This document shows, piece by piece, positions 27,669 to 36,120 of a DNA stretch of 64,000 nucleotides. Under the pieces are notes generated by a model, which was not told the DNA's origin, searched no databases, and was given only the letters and a program-made list of their open reading frames with translations. Positions within the stretch are counted from its first letter, which is position 1; each line of letters starts with the position of its first letter. The DNA comes from Klebsiella oxytoca (GTDB lineage: Bacteria > Pseudomonadota > Gammaproteobacteria > Enterobacterales > Enterobacteriaceae): assembly GCF_009707385.1 (NCBI RefSeq), contig NZ_CP046115.1, positions 3,472,001-3,536,000 of the forward strand. The letters run 5' to 3'. A program made the position numbers and the translations under genes.

Positions 27669-28158
27669 TTATAATCTTCGAAACCTGCCATGCCGAACGG
27701 GAATAATAAATCTGATTCTGCAATTCCGGGCTACTGTCATAGGGATAAACAATAAATAAAGGGCCTTTGTCACGAATGCGCATATATTCGCCGTTCATTT
27801 TTAAAGCCAAAATTACCGGAAATTTATGAAAGTCATCGATAGGGACAATCGTCGTATAATCATTAAGCGCCAGCACCCTGGCCGACTTGCCTTTGGCAGC
27901 CACTAAATCCATGAGTTTACTGAGGGAAACGCCGTCAAAGCGAACCTTTCCCGAGTACCATGGAGTGGTTGTCACCACCGTTTCCATTCCCAGTTTTTCT
28001 AATGCAGCAACATCAAAAACGGCAGTATCACCCTCATTCGTATTCCCAATCAGGCCGGAAATAGTTAAAACGGGTTTTCCCATCGGCGCAGGCAGTTTTT
28101 CTGCAAAAGCGGAAGGCAAAACCATGACACAAAATAAAGCTGCAAAAATTAAACGCAT
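27661..28158 (-). CDS. periplasmic SUOX-fold protein lacking the Mo-ligand cysteine
   Basis: 165 residues. Signal peptide cleaved near AFA-E (residue 19). The mature chain follows the oxidoreductase-molybdopterin-binding fold (VLTISGLIG, the FDVAALEKL substructure, WYSGKVRFDGVSLSKLMDLV, then a PLFIVYPYD strand). It contains no cysteine at all, so it cannot hold molybdopterin in the YedY manner and is probably a binding rather than a catalytic protein. Translationally coupled to the downstream GGDEF-EAL gene, which suggests a role as its periplasmic sensor. The ligand is unknown. Confidence 0.75.
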   Translation of the reverse strand: MRLIFAALFCVMVLPSAFAEKLPAPMGKPVLTISGLIGNTNEGDTAVFDVAALEKLGMETVVTTTPWYSGKVRFDGVSLSKLMDLVAAKGKSARVLALNDYTTIVPIDDFHKFPVILALKMNGEYMRIRDKGPLFIVYPYDSSPELQNQIYYSRSAWQVSKIIIE

Positions 28159-28461
28159 TTAACTCACCATTCCGAAATTGGAGACTTGTTAATTGTAAAC
28201 CATTTAAGTCATTTCTTAAAAGGCGTCGCCTTTAAGTTAAAAAATAAAAATCAAAAACAATAAGCGAACTCTTAAGAGCACATTCAGAGCATCCGGGAAG
28301 GGTGGCTCCCTCAGCGTTAAGCAAACGCTTTATGCCTTTAAGCGCATGAAGCTGGTAAAAATCTTTTCTCTTGACCCTCCGCGCGGTAGTCTCAATACAG
28401 ACGCGAATCAGGAAAGCGTCTTATTCCAATAATTAAAAACTCAGCAACAGACAGGACAGGT
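28159..28461. other. divergent intergenic region before shiA
   Basis: About 300 bp, AT-rich on the left. It must hold the promoters of the SUOX-fold/GGDEF-EAL operon and of shiA. No operator or RNA gene was recognised. Confidence 0.4.
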
Positions 28462-29796
28462 ATGGACTCAACGTTAATTTCTAACCGCTCCGGCAAGGAG
28501 GCATGTTCACTCAACCGCGCCCGCAGAGCAGCCTGGGGAAGCTTCGCCGGAGCCGTGGTCGACTGGTACGATTTTCTTCTTTATGGCATCACCGCCGCGC
28601 TGGTGTTTAATCGGGAGTTTTTCCCGCAAATTAGTCCGGCAATGGGCACCCTCGCCGCGTTTGCTACCTTCGGAGTTGGCTTCCTTTTCCGCCCGCTGGG
28701 CGGCATTATCTTCGGCCATTTCGGCGATCGCCTCGGGCGCAAACGCATGTTGATGCTGACGGTGTGGATGATGGGGATCGCCACCGCCTGTATCGGCCTG
28801 CTTCCCTCGTTCAACCAGATTGGCTGGTGGGCGCCGGTTTTTCTGGTCCTGCTGCGCGCCGTACAAGGCTTTGCGGTCGGCGGCGAATGGGGAGGAGCGG
28901 CGCTGCTGGCGGTAGAAAGCGCGCCGAAAAATAAAAAAGCGTTCTACAGCAGCGGCGTACAGGTCGGCTACGGCGTCGGGCTGCTGCTCTCTACCGGCCT
29001 GGTATCGCTGATAAGCTCCTGTACTACCGATGAACAGTTCCTCAGCTGGGGCTGGCGTCTGCCGTTCTTATTTAGCGTCGTACTGGTGCTGGCGGCGTTA
29101 TGGATCCGTAACGGTATGGCGGAATCCGCTGAATTCGAACAACAGCAGCAAGAGCAACAACGACAGCCGAAGAAACAGCGTCTGCCGGTAGTCGAAGCGC
29201 TAGTGCGCCATCCGGGGGCATTTTTAAAGATCATCGGTCTGCGCCTGTGCGAGCTGCTGACGATGTATATCGTCACCGCTTTCGCGCTCAACTATTCAAC
29301 TCAGAACCTCGGCCTGCCCCGCGAGCTGTTCCTTAATATTGGCCTGCTCGTCGGCGCCATCAGCTGCCTGACTATCCCCTGCTTCGCCTGGCTTGCGGAC
29401 CGCTTCGGCCGACGCCGCGTCTATATCACCGGCGCGCTAATCGGTACCCTCAGCGGATTCCCGTTCTTTATGGCGCTCGAAAGCCAGTCCTATTTCTGGA
29501 TCCTGTTCTTCGCGCTGATGCTGGCAAATATTGCGCACGATATGGTGGTTTGCGTTCAGCAGCCAATGTTTACCGAAATGTTTGGTGCCAGCTATCGCTA
29601 TAGCGGGGCCGGAGTGGGATATCAGGTCGCCAGCGTCGTCGGCGGCGGTTTTACGCCGTTTATCGCCGCCGCCCTGGTCACCCTGTCCGGCGGCTCCTGG
29701 CATAGCGTGGCTATCTATTTAACCGCTGGCTGCCTGCTCTCCGCCCTTACGGCAATGTTAATGAAACCCAGCCGCCACGGCGAAGAGCAATATTAA
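28462..29796 (+). CDS. shiA: shikimate transporter ShiA
   Basis: A 444-residue major-facilitator (metabolite:H+ symporter) protein, colinear with E. coli ShiA (438) from the MDSTLIS N-terminus. Twelve membrane helices. GHFGDRLGRKRML between TM2 and TM3 and WLADRFGRRRVYITG between TM8 and TM9 are the MFS loop motifs. It imports shikimate for aromatic synthesis. In E. coli shiA lies near amn; here it lies beyond the fimbrial block. The next gene starts 9 bp later. Confidence 0.95.
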   Translation: MDSTLISNRSGKEACSLNRARRAAWGSFAGAVVDWYDFLLYGITAALVFNREFFPQISPAMGTLAAFATFGVGFLFRPLGGIIFGHFGDRLGRKRMLMLTVWMMGIATACIGLLPSFNQIGWWAPVFLVLLRAVQGFAVGGEWGGAALLAVESAPKNKKAFYSSGVQVGYGVGLLLSTGLVSLISSCTTDEQFLSWGWRLPFLFSVVLVLAALWIRNGMAESAEFEQQQQEQQRQPKKQRLPVVEALVRHPGAFLKIIGLRLCELLTMYIVTAFALNYSTQNLGLPRELFLNIGLLVGAISCLTIPCFAWLADRFGRRRVYITGALIGTLSGFPFFMALESQSYFWILFFALMLANIAHDMVVCVQQPMFTEMFGASYRYSGAGVGYQVASVVGGGFTPFIAAALVTLSGGSWHSVAIYLTAGCLLSALTAMLMKPSRHGEEQY

Positions 29797-29805
29797 GGAG
29801 CAATG

Positions 29806-30537
29806 ATGACTCAGGATCCCTGCTGGCCGCAGCGCTTTAACCACCAGCAGCTGCCGGTTCGCTACTGCGCCGACCCAACGCAGGCTGAGCCGCCGCTGTT
29901 TGACCGGGCTCGCGATGGTGAGGCGGTTGCTCAGCTCTGGCAGGCCCCGCAGGGGTTTGTCGTTCCGGGAAGCTATCGGAAATTTGCTGAACTAGCGTCG
30001 GTAAGCGAGCAGTTCTCCAGCCAGGGGTGGCCTGTCTGGCTGCGCCGCTCCGGCGGTGGGCTGGTGCCGCAGGGGCCAGGTATTGTCAATCTCAGCCTCG
30101 CCTGGCCGGTTTATCAACCGCTGGGCGAAGCCGCAGAGCCGATTTATCTTTCTCTCTGCGCTCTGTTGCAGCGCACGCTGGCGCATTTCGGCGTAGCCAG
30201 CCACTTCCAGGCGGTCAGCGGCTCATTTTGCGATGGTCGCTATAACCTGGCCTGCGGCGAAGGAGAGTCGGCGCGAAAAATTGCCGGTACTGCCCAGTAC
30301 TGGCGACCGATGCCGCACGGTAAAGGCCATGTGGTACTCGCGCATGCGGTGGTCTTACTGGACGCCAGGCTGGAGGCCGCGCACCTCGCCGCCAACGATT
30401 TTGAAGCCCAGCTCAGCAGCGGGCGGATATACCGCGCGGATAAAACGGTGACTCTGGCCGAGCTGGTTTCTGACAATACCGATTTGCTTGCCCGTTTTCG
30501 CGAGGCGCTGGTGCAGGAGTTAGAACATATCAGCTGA
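29806..30537 (+). CDS. LplA/LipB-like lipoate-biotin ligase family protein
   Basis: 243 residues from ATG 29806 (AGGAG with 5-nt spacing; an ATG one codon earlier is too close). The BPL/LplA/LipB fold shows WLRRSGGGLVPQGPGIVNLSLAW for the ligand pocket and RKIAGTAQYWRP with the conserved Lys. No C-terminal LplA domain is present, so it may be a LipB-like transferase, an amidotransferase or a regulator rather than a full lipoate ligase. It lies 9 bp after shiA, an association with no obvious metabolic logic. Confidence 0.75.
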   Translation: MTQDPCWPQRFNHQQLPVRYCADPTQAEPPLFDRARDGEAVAQLWQAPQGFVVPGSYRKFAELASVSEQFSSQGWPVWLRRSGGGLVPQGPGIVNLSLAWPVYQPLGEAAEPIYLSLCALLQRTLAHFGVASHFQAVSGSFCDGRYNLACGEGESARKIAGTAQYWRPMPHGKGHVVLAHAVVLLDARLEAAHLAANDFEAQLSSGRIYRADKTVTLAELVSDNTDLLARFREALVQELEHIS

Positions 30538-31447
30538 AGGTGGTCCTCAGATAGCGGCCAAAGGTCTCTACCGCCCGCGATACGCGCGGCGTGTAGGGGC
30601 GGATAACGTAGAGATTTTCCGCAAACACATCCACCGGCCGCCAGTCCGGCAGCAGCTCCTGTACCAGCCCACGGCCAATAGCGTCTCTGGCGCTAAAATC
30701 CGGCAGTAAAGCGATTCCTAACCCCGCCAGGACCGCATCGCGCAGAGACTCGCTGTTGTTGGTGGCAAACGGCCCCTGTACTTTGACGCTAACTCGCTCA
30801 TCACCACGTTCAAATGTCCAGTGCGGATTTTGCGGACCGCGTGGATAAGTCAGACAATGGTGCTGACGCAAGGCGTCAGGAGAATCGGGACGGCCAAAGC
30901 GGCGAATATAGTCCGCCGAAGCAACGACCAGAGTCGCGGTGCGGCATAGCGGCCACGCCACATGGGTCTCCGGCAGCAGATCACGACGGCAGTGGCGAAT
31001 AGCCAGATCGAAGCCTTCGCTGGCGAGCGACACCAGGCGATCAGTGACCTCCAACTGCAGATGAAGCTGCGGATGCTGATGCAAAAAGGGCGTGATGGCC
31101 GGAACCAGCTGCTGACGAGAAAAGGCGACCGGCGCGGTCAGACGCAGCGTGCCGCGCAGCGGGCCGCCTTCATCATCACAGGTGCCGGTGAAGATCTCAC
31201 GGATCTGTCCAAAGGGTTCGTTTAGTTCCGCCACCAGCCGCAGGCCATCTTCGCTTAAAGTGACGCTGCGGGTAGTCCGGTGTACCAGCTTCTTACCGGT
31301 GATCCGCTCCAGCTCGCTGATTTTTTGGCTAATGGCGGATTTGCTCACCGCCAGCTTTTCCGCGGCGCGGGTATAGCTCTTTTGCTCCTCCAGAACCGTC
31401 AGCCAGTACAGATGGGTCCAGTAATTTTCAGGGCGGATTTCACTCAT
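30530..31447 (-). CDS. LysR-family transcription regulator
   Basis: 305 residues. N-terminal HTH (about 24-45; SYTRAAEKLAVSKSAISQKISELER) followed by a CrgA-like effector domain (GTLRLTAPVAFSRQQLVPAI). It is divergent from the tautomerase gene, the usual target arrangement for LysR proteins, and its 3' end overlaps the lipoate-ligase-like gene by 8 bp in convergent orientation. Confidence 0.88.
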   Translation of the reverse strand: MSEIRPENYWTHLYWLTVLEEQKSYTRAAEKLAVSKSAISQKISELERITGKKLVHRTTRSVTLSEDGLRLVAELNEPFGQIREIFTGTCDDEGGPLRGTLRLTAPVAFSRQQLVPAITPFLHQHPQLHLQLEVTDRLVSLASEGFDLAIRHCRRDLLPETHVAWPLCRTATLVVASADYIRRFGRPDSPDALRQHHCLTYPRGPQNPHWTFERGDERVSVKVQGPFATNNSESLRDAVLAGLGIALLPDFSARDAIGRGLVQELLPDWRPVDVFAENLYVIRPYTPRVSRAVETFGRYLRTTFS

Positions 31448-31561
31448 CTCGATTGTTCACATAGAAAAACAATGAGTTCAAATATAGCGATTTTTACCGC
31501 CGTTAGCATGGGTTAACATCACTTTAACAGAGCAAAAACCCGACAATAAGGACTATCTGCT

Positions 31562-31951
31562 ATGCCATTACTGACGTTTGATATGATTGAAGGACGCAGC
31601 GAAAGCGAGATTAAAGCCCTGCTGGATGCGGCACACCGCGCCGTTGTGCAGGCATTCAAGGTGCCTGAACGCGATCGCTACCAGATTGTTCATGAAAACA
31701 AAGCTCATCATATGATCGTTGAAGATACCGGACTGGGGCTGACGCGAAGCCGGGACCTGGTGGTGGTGAGGGTATACACCAGCCCGCGCAGCGAAGAACA
31801 GAAGCAGGTTTTTTATGCCACCCTCCAGGCTGAACTCCAGCAGCACTGTGGACTGAGCGGTGACGACCTGCTGATCTCGATGATCGGCAACCAGAAAGGG
31901 GACTGGAGCTTCGCTCACGGAGTGGCGCAATATATCACCGGCGAGCTTTAG
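31562..31951 (+). CDS. tautomerase-family protein
   Basis: 129 residues with the catalytic Pro right after the initiator Met (MPLLTFD), as in 4-oxalocrotonate tautomerase-like enzymes. The length and the motif YQIVHENKAHHMIVEDTGLGLTRS fit the longer Tautomerase_2 subfamily. The Pro becomes the N-terminal base after Met removal. Substrate unknown. Probably regulated by the divergent LysR protein. Confidence 0.85.
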   Translation: MPLLTFDMIEGRSESEIKALLDAAHRAVVQAFKVPERDRYQIVHENKAHHMIVEDTGLGLTRSRDLVVVRVYTSPRSEEQKQVFYATLQAELQQHCGLSGDDLLISMIGNQKGDWSFAHGVAQYITGEL

Positions 31952-32005
31952 CTCTAACCGATCGGCGAATGATCCGCGCCATACTCCGGGTGACAAAAAA
32001 TGAAA

Positions 32006-32737
32006 TCAGGATCGCCGCGTGCCGGCGATCCTCTGACGCGCCTTCTGCTCTATGTTTTCCAGCAGCTCCTGAACATCGTCTTCATCAATGTCGAGAAACT
32101 GGCCGTCCAGCAGCGCCGCGTGAATGTCCTCGCGCGTCACCGATGTGCCCAGCGGTACCGCTTTAGATTTCACTTCTTCCGTCGCCAGCGGATGCGGGTA
32201 GCGTCGTCCGACCAGATTGTTGAAGATAATCGCCAGCAGCGCCAGCATCATCGAATTGAGCAATACCGGGGTCAGAACGAAATGATAGCCTTCGCTCTGC
32301 ACCCCCGCTCCACCGAGGATCGCCGTTAACGCCACCGCTCCGCCCGGCGGATGCAGGCAGCGCAGGAAATACATGCCGGCGATCGCCAGCCCCGCCGCCA
32401 CGCCGCAGGCCAGCGCCAGATTGGGTACCACTATTCCCACGCTCACGCCAATCAGCGCCGATAGCACATTACCGCCGACTATCGACCACGGCTGGGCCAG
32501 CGGACTGCTTGGCACGCCAAACAGCAGCACCGCCGACGCCCCCATCGGCGCGATAAACCAGATATTGACCTCACCTAATAGCCAGTGGCTGAACATACTG
32601 GTTACCGCCAGCCCCGTCCCGGCGCCAATGGATGCCAGAACAATATGTTTTCTGGCGACCGGCAAGGCGTGAGGTTTAAGGCGGCCGAGGAAAATGCGGA
32701 TCCGTGAAAAGAGCGATCCGGGGAAAACGCTTAACAT
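32006..32737 (-). CDS. HPP-family inner-membrane protein
   Basis: 243 residues with about five hydrophobic helices and the family signature LHPPGGAVALTAILG (about residues 128-142). Some HPP proteins in other organisms have been linked to nitrite transport. A hydrophilic C-terminal tail of about 60 residues lies in the cytoplasm. Its last codons overlap a terminator hairpin (32009-32031). Confidence 0.85.
   Translation of the reverse strand: MLSVFPGSLFSRIRIFLGRLKPHALPVARKHIVLASIGAGTGLAVTSMFSHWLLGEVNIWFIAPMGASAVLLFGVPSSPLAQPWSIVGGNVLSALIGVSVGIVVPNLALACGVAAGLAIAGMYFLRCLHPPGGAVALTAILGGAGVQSEGYHFVLTPVLLNSMMLALLAIIFNNLVGRRYPHPLATEEVKSKAVPLGTSVTREDIHAALLDGQFLDIDEDDVQELLENIEQKARQRIAGTRRS
32009..32031 (-). 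terminator. terminator overlapping the end of the HPP gene
   Basis: Perfect 9-bp stem GGATCGCCG/CGGCGATCC with a 5-nt loop. On the minus strand the stop TGA and then TTTCATTTTTT follow directly, so the stem encodes the last residues and also ends transcription. Confidence 0.75.
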
Positions 32738-32923
32738 TGTGCTTCTCGCTTACGTCATAACAAGAACTTATGTCTTATTTTCTTTTTTTAACCTTATTTT
32801 AACAACCACAGCTTTAGCATGTCTTTTCGGCATTCATTTTGTGAATATAAAAAACGCGCGCTGTACGTTAAAATCGCCAGCACATCTGGGTATCAGCATT
32901 CTATGGATTGAAGGTTAACGACA

Positions 32924-34033
32924 TTGAATAACAAGACCAACTTAGAGAAAGAAGTCGCATGGGCCAGCCAGAATATGCCGCGCACGCTGCGTCAGGTCGC
33001 CGCTCTGCCCGACCTCAGCCACGTCCGTCTGGCCTGCTGTATGCATCTTGATATGAAAATGATCCCGCTGGTGCAGGGGATTCTGGAAAAAGGCGCAAAG
33101 GTTTTCCTCACCACCTGTAACCCAACAACGGTGCAGGATGATGTCGTCGCCTGGCTGGTGGAACGCGGTGCGGAAGCCTGCGCCTGGCGCGATATGAGCG
33201 ATGCCGACTGGCAGCAATCGTGGGAAAAAGCGATTGCCTGGCAGCCGACGCATCTTTGCGAAATGGGCGCGGATATTACCACTCTGCTGCACCAGCGCGG
33301 CGAATTCGGCAACATCGTCGCCGGACTTGAAGCGACTGGTTCAGGCGTTAGCCGCCTCGGCGATATTCGTCCCGGCTATCCGATTTTTAACTGGGATGAT
33401 TTACCGGTTAAAGAAGGTCTGCACAACCGTCATATGGTCGGCCTGACCGCCTGGCACACCTTCTTCCAGACAACCCACCTTACCCTGCATGAGAAAAAAG
33501 TGCTGGTCATCGGCTACGGTCTGGTCGGCCAGGGCGTAGCGGCGGCGGCTAAAGCCTTCGGCGGCCAGGTGATGGTTGCGGAGATCGACCCGGCCCGGAG
33601 ATTACAGGCGGCCTACGATGGCTGGCACGTCGTTGAATTACAGGACGCTATTGCCTCTGCGGACGTGGTTGCCACGGCAACCGGCGGTAAAAAAGTCGTC
33701 AATAACCGGGCGCTGGATAAAGCTAAGGACGGAGTATTTATCCTCAACGTCGGCCATGTGGCGGAAGAGATTGACTGTGAATACCTGCGTCAGTTCAGTC
33801 ATGAAGAGGTTATGCCGTATATCAACTCGTATCAAATGGGTGATAAAACCGTCTATCTGATGGCGAATGGTTCGATGCTCAACCTGACGGCCGGTTTTGG
33901 CGATAGCCTGAACGCCTTTGACGTTACCCTGGCGGTGATGGCCAGCGGCATCCAGCATATCGTCACCGACGGTATGCTGGCACCGGCTGACGTTTATCTG
34001 CTGCCGCAAAGCGTATGGCAACAAGCGCTCTAG
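32924..34033 (+). CDS. S-adenosylhomocysteine-hydrolase-like NAD-dependent protein
   Basis: 369 residues from a TTG start (AAGG about 9 nt upstream; the next Met is residue 18). The N-terminus has ACCMHLDMKM, like the SAHH ACCMHLT motif. The Rossmann part has VIGYGLVGQGVAAAAKAFG with the NAD-binding GxGxxG, then EIDPARRLQAAYDGW and NVGHVAEEID. It ends in LLPQSVWQQAL, without the C-terminal Lys-x3-Tyr tail that completes the active site in classical SAHH, and it is about 60 residues shorter. Enterobacteria normally recycle SAH by MTAN/LuxS, so the role may differ from classical SAHH. Confidence 0.75.
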   Translation: MNNKTNLEKEVAWASQNMPRTLRQVAALPDLSHVRLACCMHLDMKMIPLVQGILEKGAKVFLTTCNPTTVQDDVVAWLVERGAEACAWRDMSDADWQQSWEKAIAWQPTHLCEMGADITTLLHQRGEFGNIVAGLEATGSGVSRLGDIRPGYPIFNWDDLPVKEGLHNRHMVGLTAWHTFFQTTHLTLHEKKVLVIGYGLVGQGVAAAAKAFGGQVMVAEIDPARRLQAAYDGWHVVELQDAIASADVVATATGGKKVVNNRALDKAKDGVFILNVGHVAEEIDCEYLRQFSHEEVMPYINSYQMGDKTVYLMANGSMLNLTAGFGDSLNAFDVTLAVMASGIQHIVTDGMLAPADVYLLPQSVWQQAL

Positions 34034-34059
34034 TTGTATCTGCTGGAAAATGTCCCGGA

Positions 34060-34395
34060 GGCGGCGCGATGCGCCTTATCCGGGCTACCGGCCCGCAGAC
34101 AGCGGTGACTTGTAGCCCGGCTCAGCGCAGCGCGAGCCGGGGAGAAGTCACGCCGATCCGTCACCTCAACACATCCCCCGTAGGCAGCGCGCTACGCCTG
34201 TCCGGATTACCGGCCCGCAGACAGCGGTGGACTTGTAGCCCGGCTCAGCGCAGCGCGAGCCGGGGAGAAGTCACGCCGATCCGTCACCTCAACACATCCC
34301 CCGTAGGCAGCGCGCTACGCCTGTCCGGATTACCGGCCCGCAGACAGCGATGGACTTGTAGCCCGGCTAAGCGCAGCGCGAGCCGGGAAGAAAGC
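34060..34395. repeat. 123-bp tandem repeat built of REP-like palindromes
   Basis: Two complete copies of a 123-bp unit (34113-34235 and 34236-34358) and a third, partial copy. Each begins with a palindromic TAGCCCGGCT...GCGAGCCGGG element and contains a second inverted element (TACGCCTGTCCGGATTACCGG). The two full copies are almost identical. It lies between convergent genes. Confidence 0.92.
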
Positions 34396-34400
34396 AAATC

Positions 34401-35141
34401 TTACAGCAGGGCCAGCAAAAATATGACTTCACCGAGCTCAATCGCCGCGCCTAAGGTGTCGCCGGTTTGCCCACCCAGAGTACGCTTCAGCGCCTGACCC
34501 AGCACCCAGACCAGCACCAGCGTGATAAGCGCCGCGCGCAGACCGTTAACTCCGAGCAGCACTGTCGCCAGCGCCAGAGCGATCCCCATGGCGATCAGCG
34601 TCTGTTGCAGCGAGATTTTACCGATAAACAGATTGCCCAGCCCCTCTTCGCGGGCGTAGCGCTGACGGTACATCAGCAGTACCGCCATCCCGCGCCCCAC
34701 CGCACAGGCCCCGGCCAGCGCGGCCAGCGCCGACGTACCGCGCAGCGCCACCTCGCTGACCACCAGCACTTTGGCGATCAGCACGAAAATCAGCGCCAGC
34801 CCGCCGTGGGTGCCAAGCCGACTGTCGCGCATAATCTCCAGCATTCGCTCACGGCGGCGGGCGGAGAAAATACCATCACAGGTATCCGCCAGCCCATCAA
34901 GATGGAAACCACCGGTCAACAACGCCAGCGCCAGCACGCCAAGCAGCGCGGCAAGCGGGCCGCCGCACCACGGCTGAAGCAGCATCACGACAGCGCCGGC
35001 AATCGCTCCCAGCAGCAGGCCGACAAAAGGAAAAGTGATGATACTCCGTTGATATTGTTCGATTTCCAGCCCCTGAGATAAACGCGCGGGTACCGGCAGA
35101 CGGCTAATAAAAGATAGTGCGGCAAAAAAAGACTTAATCAT
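34401..35141 (-). CDS. cobS: adenosylcobinamide-GDP ribazoletransferase CobS
   Basis: 246 residues, colinear with E. coli CobS (247). An inner-membrane enzyme joining adenosyl-GDP-cobinamide and alpha-ribazole in the last steps of cobalamin synthesis. Motifs: [38 protein letters not shown] (Mg-binding acidic residues) and GQTGDTLGA at the C-terminus. The enzyme looks intact, but the upstream cobU is a remnant and no cobT follows, so this copy is separated from its usual partners. Confidence 0.95.
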   Translation of the reverse strand: MIKSFFAALSFISRLPVPARLSQGLEIEQYQRSIITFPFVGLLLGAIAGAVVMLLQPWCGGPLAALLGVLALALLTGGFHLDGLADTCDGIFSARRRERMLEIMRDSRLGTHGGLALIFVLIAKVLVVSEVALRGTSALAALAGACAVGRGMAVLLMYRQRYAREEGLGNLFIGKISLQQTLIAMGIALALATVLLGVNGLRAALITLVLVWVLGQALKRTLGGQTGDTLGAAIELGEVIFLLALL

Positions 35142-35226
35142 TGTAAAGATGACTCCTGTCGATAAACCCCGCGGTCAGCGACGATTCACAATCGCACCGA
35201 CCGTAACCGGATCTTTGCGCGTAGCG

Positions 35227-35424
35227 TTACGCGGCGAAAGTGAAGCAGCGTTCTTCAAGCCGCCAGTGGGCGAGCCGGGTATCACGATGGTGTTGAATGC
35301 GAGCGGCGATTTGGTTGTCGGAAATCCGTGAGGTAGCGAGATAAATCGCCGAAACGAAAGAGTTGAGTAAAGATTCGGTATGACGGCGTTGGCCGTTTAG
35401 CGCGTCGCCGGTAGTCAGTATCAT
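35227..35424 (-). pseudogene. cobU: truncated cobU remnant
   Basis: The 65-codon frame begins MILTTGDALNGQRRHTESLL and continues AIYLATSRISDNQIAARIQHHRDTRLAHWR. It aligns with the first ~55 residues of CobU ([21 protein letters not shown] ... AARIQHHKDGRPAHWR), then ends in an unrelated tail and stop. The P-loop GGARSGKS is replaced by GDALNGQR, so the kinase site is lost. The rest of cobU (about 120 residues) is missing, leaving about 85 bp before cobS. The position directly upstream of cobS is that of cobU in E. coli. Confidence 0.85.
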
Positions 35425-35616
35425 CGCGGTGGCACCTGTTGCAGGGACAGCATGAGATAAACCCTTCCGATATCACTATGTATACCGCGGAAGTATATCA
35501 AATTCCTCGGGAAAGATTCAGCGTTGCGGAGACTGTTTTGCTAAGGATTAACGAGATGATGCGGGGAGAAAAGAGCGGCCCCGGCAGCAAGAGCCGCCGG
35601 AGCGCTGATGCGGAGA

Positions 35617-35952
35617 TTACTCGGCAGATTTATCGTCTACTTTCGCTTCGCCCATCGCTTTCAGCTTTTTAGAGATATCGCGACGTTCTTTAGAGATCTC
35701 GGCGTTTTTGATGATGTAATCGTCAACGCGATCTTCATAATCGCTCTTCATACTGGCAATGATGCCCTGAATAGCTTCAACGCTCATGCCTGGCTTGATG
35801 TAGTCGCTCAGGTTGTCCAGCAGCAGTACGCGCTTCTGGTTATCACGGATCTTTTTCTCAACGTCCTGAATTTCACGCTGCAGTTTGTTCTTACGACGGT
35901 ACAGGCGAACAAACTCCAGTACGTCCTGGAAAGAAGGCTTAGTTGTTTCCAT
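35617..35952 (-). CDS. tmaR: pole-localiser protein TmaR (YeeX, DUF496)
   Basis: A 111-residue, almost entirely coiled-coil protein, nearly identical to E. coli YeeX/TmaR from [16 protein letters not shown] onward except in the C-terminal tail. In E. coli it clusters at a cell pole and sequesters PTS Enzyme I, thereby tuning sugar uptake. No membrane segment. Monocistronic. Confidence 0.95.
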   Translation of the reverse strand: METTKPSFQDVLEFVRLYRRKNKLQREIQDVEKKIRDNQKRVLLLDNLSDYIKPGMSVEAIQGIIASMKSDYEDRVDDYIIKNAEISKERRDISKKLKAMGEAKVDDKSAE

Positions 35953-36120
35953 TTTTACACCCCTAATATTTGAGATTCGGATTCGCTAAAGCGACTGCTA
36001 CATAGGGCTAACATAACTGTTAGCAGCCGCTGATGACAATGTTTTTTCCTTTGCCTTCATCATAACCCTAAACGCTGCTGAATCGAAGCAAGCGATAGGA
36101 AAACGACGCGTATCTGGTCT

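Noticed and set aside
34060..34395. Regularly repeated sequence considered as CRISPR
   Set aside because: Units are 123 bp, nearly identical throughout with no unique spacers, and no cas genes are present.
34015..34497. 160-codon frame across the 123-bp repeats
   Set aside because: The translation is just the REP repeat read through (repeated CSPAQRSASRG); no start signals and no homology.
35425..35616. Cobalamin riboswitch upstream of the cobU remnant
   Set aside because: The region was read for a B12-box-like motif and none could be identified.
35608..35973. 121-codon plus-strand frame at tmaR
   Set aside because: Antisense to the near-identical, well-conserved tmaR gene.
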